64,000 nucleotides of DNA from Ignavibacteria bacterium (GTDB lineage Bacteria; Bacteroidota; Ignavibacteria; Tepidaquicellales; OLB5): contig JADZAP010000004.1 of the NCBI GenBank assembly GCA_020852705.1, forward strand, positions 17,486 to 81,485. The letters are read 5' to 3'. How positions within the stretch are numbered: the first letter of the stretch is position 1; each line of letters begins with the position of its first letter. Both the position numbers and the translations under genes were made by a program. A model generated the notes under the pieces. It was given only the letters and a program-made list of their open reading frames with translations, searched no databases and was not told the DNA's origin. Below are positions 61,511 through 64,000 of this stretch, in pieces.

Positions 61511-62131
61511 ATGAAAAAACTCACTAAAAACCAGCAGCGTACGGCTGACTTTATAAGCCGCTATATAAAAGAGCACTTATACTCCCCCACTTACAAAGAA
61601 ATAGCAGAGCATTTTAAGGTGAACGTTAATGCCATTCAGCAAACAGTTGCGGCGCTTGTAAAAAAGGGTGCACTGGAGCGAAATGAAAGAATTGCACGGG
61701 GATTAAGAGTTAAACAAGTTCCAAATGCGGAGCTGCTGCACGGCAGCGTGAAGATGATAACTATTCCCCTTTACGGCAATGTTGCCGCAGGCGAGCCTGT
61801 ATTTGCGGATAATAATATAGAAGGATACATTACAGTCGATAAACCCCGGCGCTTATCGGGTGAAATGTTTGCCGTTACGGTGCGGGGTGACAGTATGACC
61901 GATAAGAAAATTATTGAGCGCGATAAGCTGATTATCCGCAAGCAAAGTACGGCAAACGATGGTGAAATTGTTGTTGCCCTGCTTGATGATGAAGTAACTG
62001 TAAAGATATTTAAGAAAAATAACGGCAAGCCGTACCTTCAGCCGGCAAACAACAAATATGACCCCATACGCAGACCGTTTAAAATACTTGGCATTGTGGT
62101 GGGACTTACAAGGGATTATACGGAGGTGTGA
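61511..62131 (+). CDS. lexA: LexA-type transcriptional repressor (S24 self-cleaving)
   Basis: wHTH SPTYKEIAEHFKVNVNAIQQTVAALVKKGAL; cleavage site NVAAGEPV; GDSM serine; VTVKIFK lysine. Confidence 0.93.
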   Translation: MKKLTKNQQRTADFISRYIKEHLYSPTYKEIAEHFKVNVNAIQQTVAALVKKGALERNERIARGLRVKQVPNAELLHGSVKMITIPLYGNVAAGEPVFADNNIEGYITVDKPRRLSGEMFAVTVRGDSMTDKKIIERDKLIIRKQSTANDGEIVVALLDDEVTVKIFKKNNGKPYLQPANNKYDPIRRPFKILGIVVGLTRDYTEV

Positions 62132-62287
62132 ATAAGGCAAAAAGCAAAAGTAAAAAAGCAAAAGTAAGGATTCATGCCGCGAATACAAAAACCGGCAGGT
62201 TTGGGAAAAATACTTTATTAACAATACTCAGTAAATTTGATTGGGAGAAAATTTGATTATGACCTCTACTTTTAACTGTATTGGCAG

Positions 62288-62353
62288 TCCTTTACAAAGC
62301 AAGCAGGGGATATCTCGCAAAGGCGCTAAGACGCAAAGAAATAGAAGCAATGA
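62288..62353 (+). repeat. 66-bp direct repeat copy 1 (heptad-type)
   Basis: TCCTTTACAAAGCAAGCAGGGGATATCTCGCAAAGGCGCTAAGACGCAAAGAAATAGAAGCAATGA. Confidence 0.9.
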
Positions 62354-62476
62354 AACATATACACAAAGAACAAAAAGATACAAATGCTGGGGGAAAGCAA
62401 AAAGATGAAAAGTTTATTTATCGCTTCTCCTTAACAAGGCATGGCTTTACAAGAAGAAGAGTTTATTTATGACCTC

Positions 62477-62542
62477 TCCTTTACAAAGCAAGCAGGGGAG
62501 ATCTCGCAAAGGCGCTAAGACGCAAAGAAATAGAAGCAATGA
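62477..62542 (+). repeat. 66-bp direct repeat copy 2 (heptad-type), overlapping the ORF-track start of the Y-family polymerase
   Basis: Same as copy 1 with a single T/G difference; offset 189 bp. Confidence 0.9.
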
Positions 62543-63858
62543 ATACAGCAAAAAATACAGGTAAGATAAGTTCATCATTTTTTATTCCGAGGGATAATAA
62601 ACCTTCGGCGCATATTTTTAAGAGGATAAGGATGATGCCGCTGTATTCTTTTCCCCACCACAAAGATCTTGGCAATACAGATAAAGCCAACCGCAATAAA
62701 TATTTCATACATCTTGACCTTGATGCATTTTACGCACAGGTAGAGCAGCGGGATAATCCGAAGCTTCGGGGGAAGCCAATCTCGGTTGGCGGAGGCGAGG
62801 GCAACAAGGGCATTGTAATGACAGCAAGCTATGAGGCGCGCAAGTTTGGTGTTGATATAGGCATGTCGGTAGTTGATGCAAAGCGGCTGTGTCCCGAGCT
62901 TATTTCCCTGCCCTGCTACGGTACAAAGTATGAAGCTGTTTTGCAGAGCATACTGTTTGAAATTTCAAAACTTTTGCCTGAAGACTGCATTGAGCAGTAC
63001 AGTATTGATGAGTGTTTTCTTGATATAACTCCAATAGCAGGTGATTATTTTAAGGCGGCAAAACTTGCATGGCAGATAAAAGGGCTTATCAGGAAGAAGG
63101 AGAACTTAACGGCATCCATAGGACTTTCATTCAACAAGTCATACGCAAAAATGGCAACAAAGTTTGATAAGCCGGACGGTCTTACAATAGTTCGCCAGGA
63201 GAACCGCGATATGATATACCGTCAGCCGGTAAAGAAGATGTGGGGGGTGGGTCATAGAATGGAAATACGCATGCACTCACTTGGCATACGCACTATTGGT
63301 GAGCTTGCTGAGTATGATTTTCATGCAATACATAAGGAGTTTGGGATAAACGGAGTGATACTTCGTAAAATAGCCCGGGGTGAAGATACAAGCGGCATAG
63401 CAGGCAGCGATACGCAGAGGGTTGAAAAATCTTTCAGCCATAACCACACTCTTTCAAATGCAATTTACGAAAGCCATAGAGCTGAAGAAGAAATTAAACG
63501 GATGACCGAGTACGTATGCCGCAGGATGCGGGCAAAGGATCTTATAGCAGACCATATAGGCATATCGTTACGCTATGAAGACCTTGGGTACCGCGGAGAT
63601 AAGGTAAGACTTTGCCATGCAACCAACAGCGAGCGTGAGCTTTTCCATAACGCAATGGAAATTTACAGGAAACTTCCGCAGCCAAGTCCATTATACAAAG
63701 TCCGCACATTCGGCATATTTGTTTACGACCTGTTTAAAGTATCAGCATACAATCTGGATTTGTTTAACCGTGAGCATCTTATCCCTTATAGACAAATTGA
63801 TATGCTGAAGGATAAATACGGAGAAAATATTATAAGGATGGGGCTGGGGAAAAGTTAA
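62539..63858 (+). CDS. dinB: Y-family DNA polymerase (DinB/Pol IV-like); true start may be about 62629-62632
   Basis: KYFIHLDLDAFYAQVEQRDNPKLRGKPISVGG, EQYSIDECFLDITP, ASIGLSFNKSYAKMATKFDKPDGLTIV, VGHRMEIRMHSLGIRTIGELA. Confidence 0.93.
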   Translation: MNTAKNTGKISSSFFIPRDNKPSAHIFKRIRMMPLYSFPHHKDLGNTDKANRNKYFIHLDLDAFYAQVEQRDNPKLRGKPISVGGGEGNKGIVMTASYEARKFGVDIGMSVVDAKRLCPELISLPCYGTKYEAVLQSILFEISKLLPEDCIEQYSIDECFLDITPIAGDYFKAAKLAWQIKGLIRKKENLTASIGLSFNKSYAKMATKFDKPDGLTIVRQENRDMIYRQPVKKMWGVGHRMEIRMHSLGIRTIGELAEYDFHAIHKEFGINGVILRKIARGEDTSGIAGSDTQRVEKSFSHNHTLSNAIYESHRAEEEIKRMTEYVCRRMRAKDLIADHIGISLRYEDLGYRGDKVRLCHATNSERELFHNAMEIYRKLPQPSPLYKVRTFGIFVYDLFKVSAYNLDLFNREHLIPYRQIDMLKDKYGENIIRMGLGKS

Positions 63859-64000
63859 AACAATCCAGCAATGGAGTAGTTTGGACTTTGAAGAATGTAA
63901 ATCCAGAAAACATTTTAATTCTTAAAAATTTTTCTGCATTAATACCAAAATTAAGTTTTCAAATAAATCAAGTTTAAGATAATAAAAAATAATTTGAAAT

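Noticed and set aside
62281-62472. 63-aa ORF between lexA and dinB
   Set aside because: Mostly a translation of the heptad direct repeat (LAKALRRKEIEAMKH); unlikely protein.
62132-62538. A second LexA box upstream of dinB
   Set aside because: I looked for TGTAN6TACA in this interval and found none; dinB regulation by LexA would need read-through or another site.
62288-62542. Possible CRISPR-like array
   Set aside because: Only two copies, 66-bp units, no regular spacers and no cas genes.
1-64000. tRNA/rRNA genes, transposases, integrases, prophage genes
   Set aside because: No recognisable cloverleaf/T-arm motifs, rRNA segments or mobile-element proteins seen by eye; tRNAscan-SE and Infernal would be needed to exclude formally.

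Overview
The window is a low-GC bacterial chromosome segment. The four secreted proteins with a C-terminal QNYPNPFNP...K(K)M-type sorting domain (T9SS cargo), the two-LepB locus and the Hc1-like protein suggest the Ignavibacteria/Chlorobi-Bacteroidetes lineage (inference). It is mostly housekeeping and envelope genes: an M16 peptidase pair, MoxR ATPase, M61 peptidase, YggX, NDH-2, RmuC, YqeY, def-fmt, rpmB, hldD, a GT-C/GT9 glycosylation cluster, lolCD, deoA plus a thermonuclease, feoAB, a sodium:solute symporter, ftsX, sdhCD without sdhAB, lepA-lepB-lepB-hemW, clpC, two HisKA_2-type sensor kinases, mscL and GTP-dependent PEPCK. I saw no rRNA, tRNA, CRISPR array, transposase or phage gene. The strongest candidate accessory system is at the right edge (about 60.97-63.86 kb). 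It holds a LexA-type repressor preceded by a double palindromic operator, a Y-family polymerase (DinB/ImuB-like) preceded by a 66-bp direct repeat of a dispersed heptad-type sequence, and a divergent small DUF6504-like protein, in DNA that looks more GC-rich than the rest. Other signals worth checking are palindromes at the start of a TrmB-family regulator, a structured 5' leader with a Shine-Dalgarno-like hairpin loop before a secreted metalloprotease, an 18-bp tandem duplication at the start codon of a TonB-plug-type gene, and a 22-bp perfect palindrome beside it.
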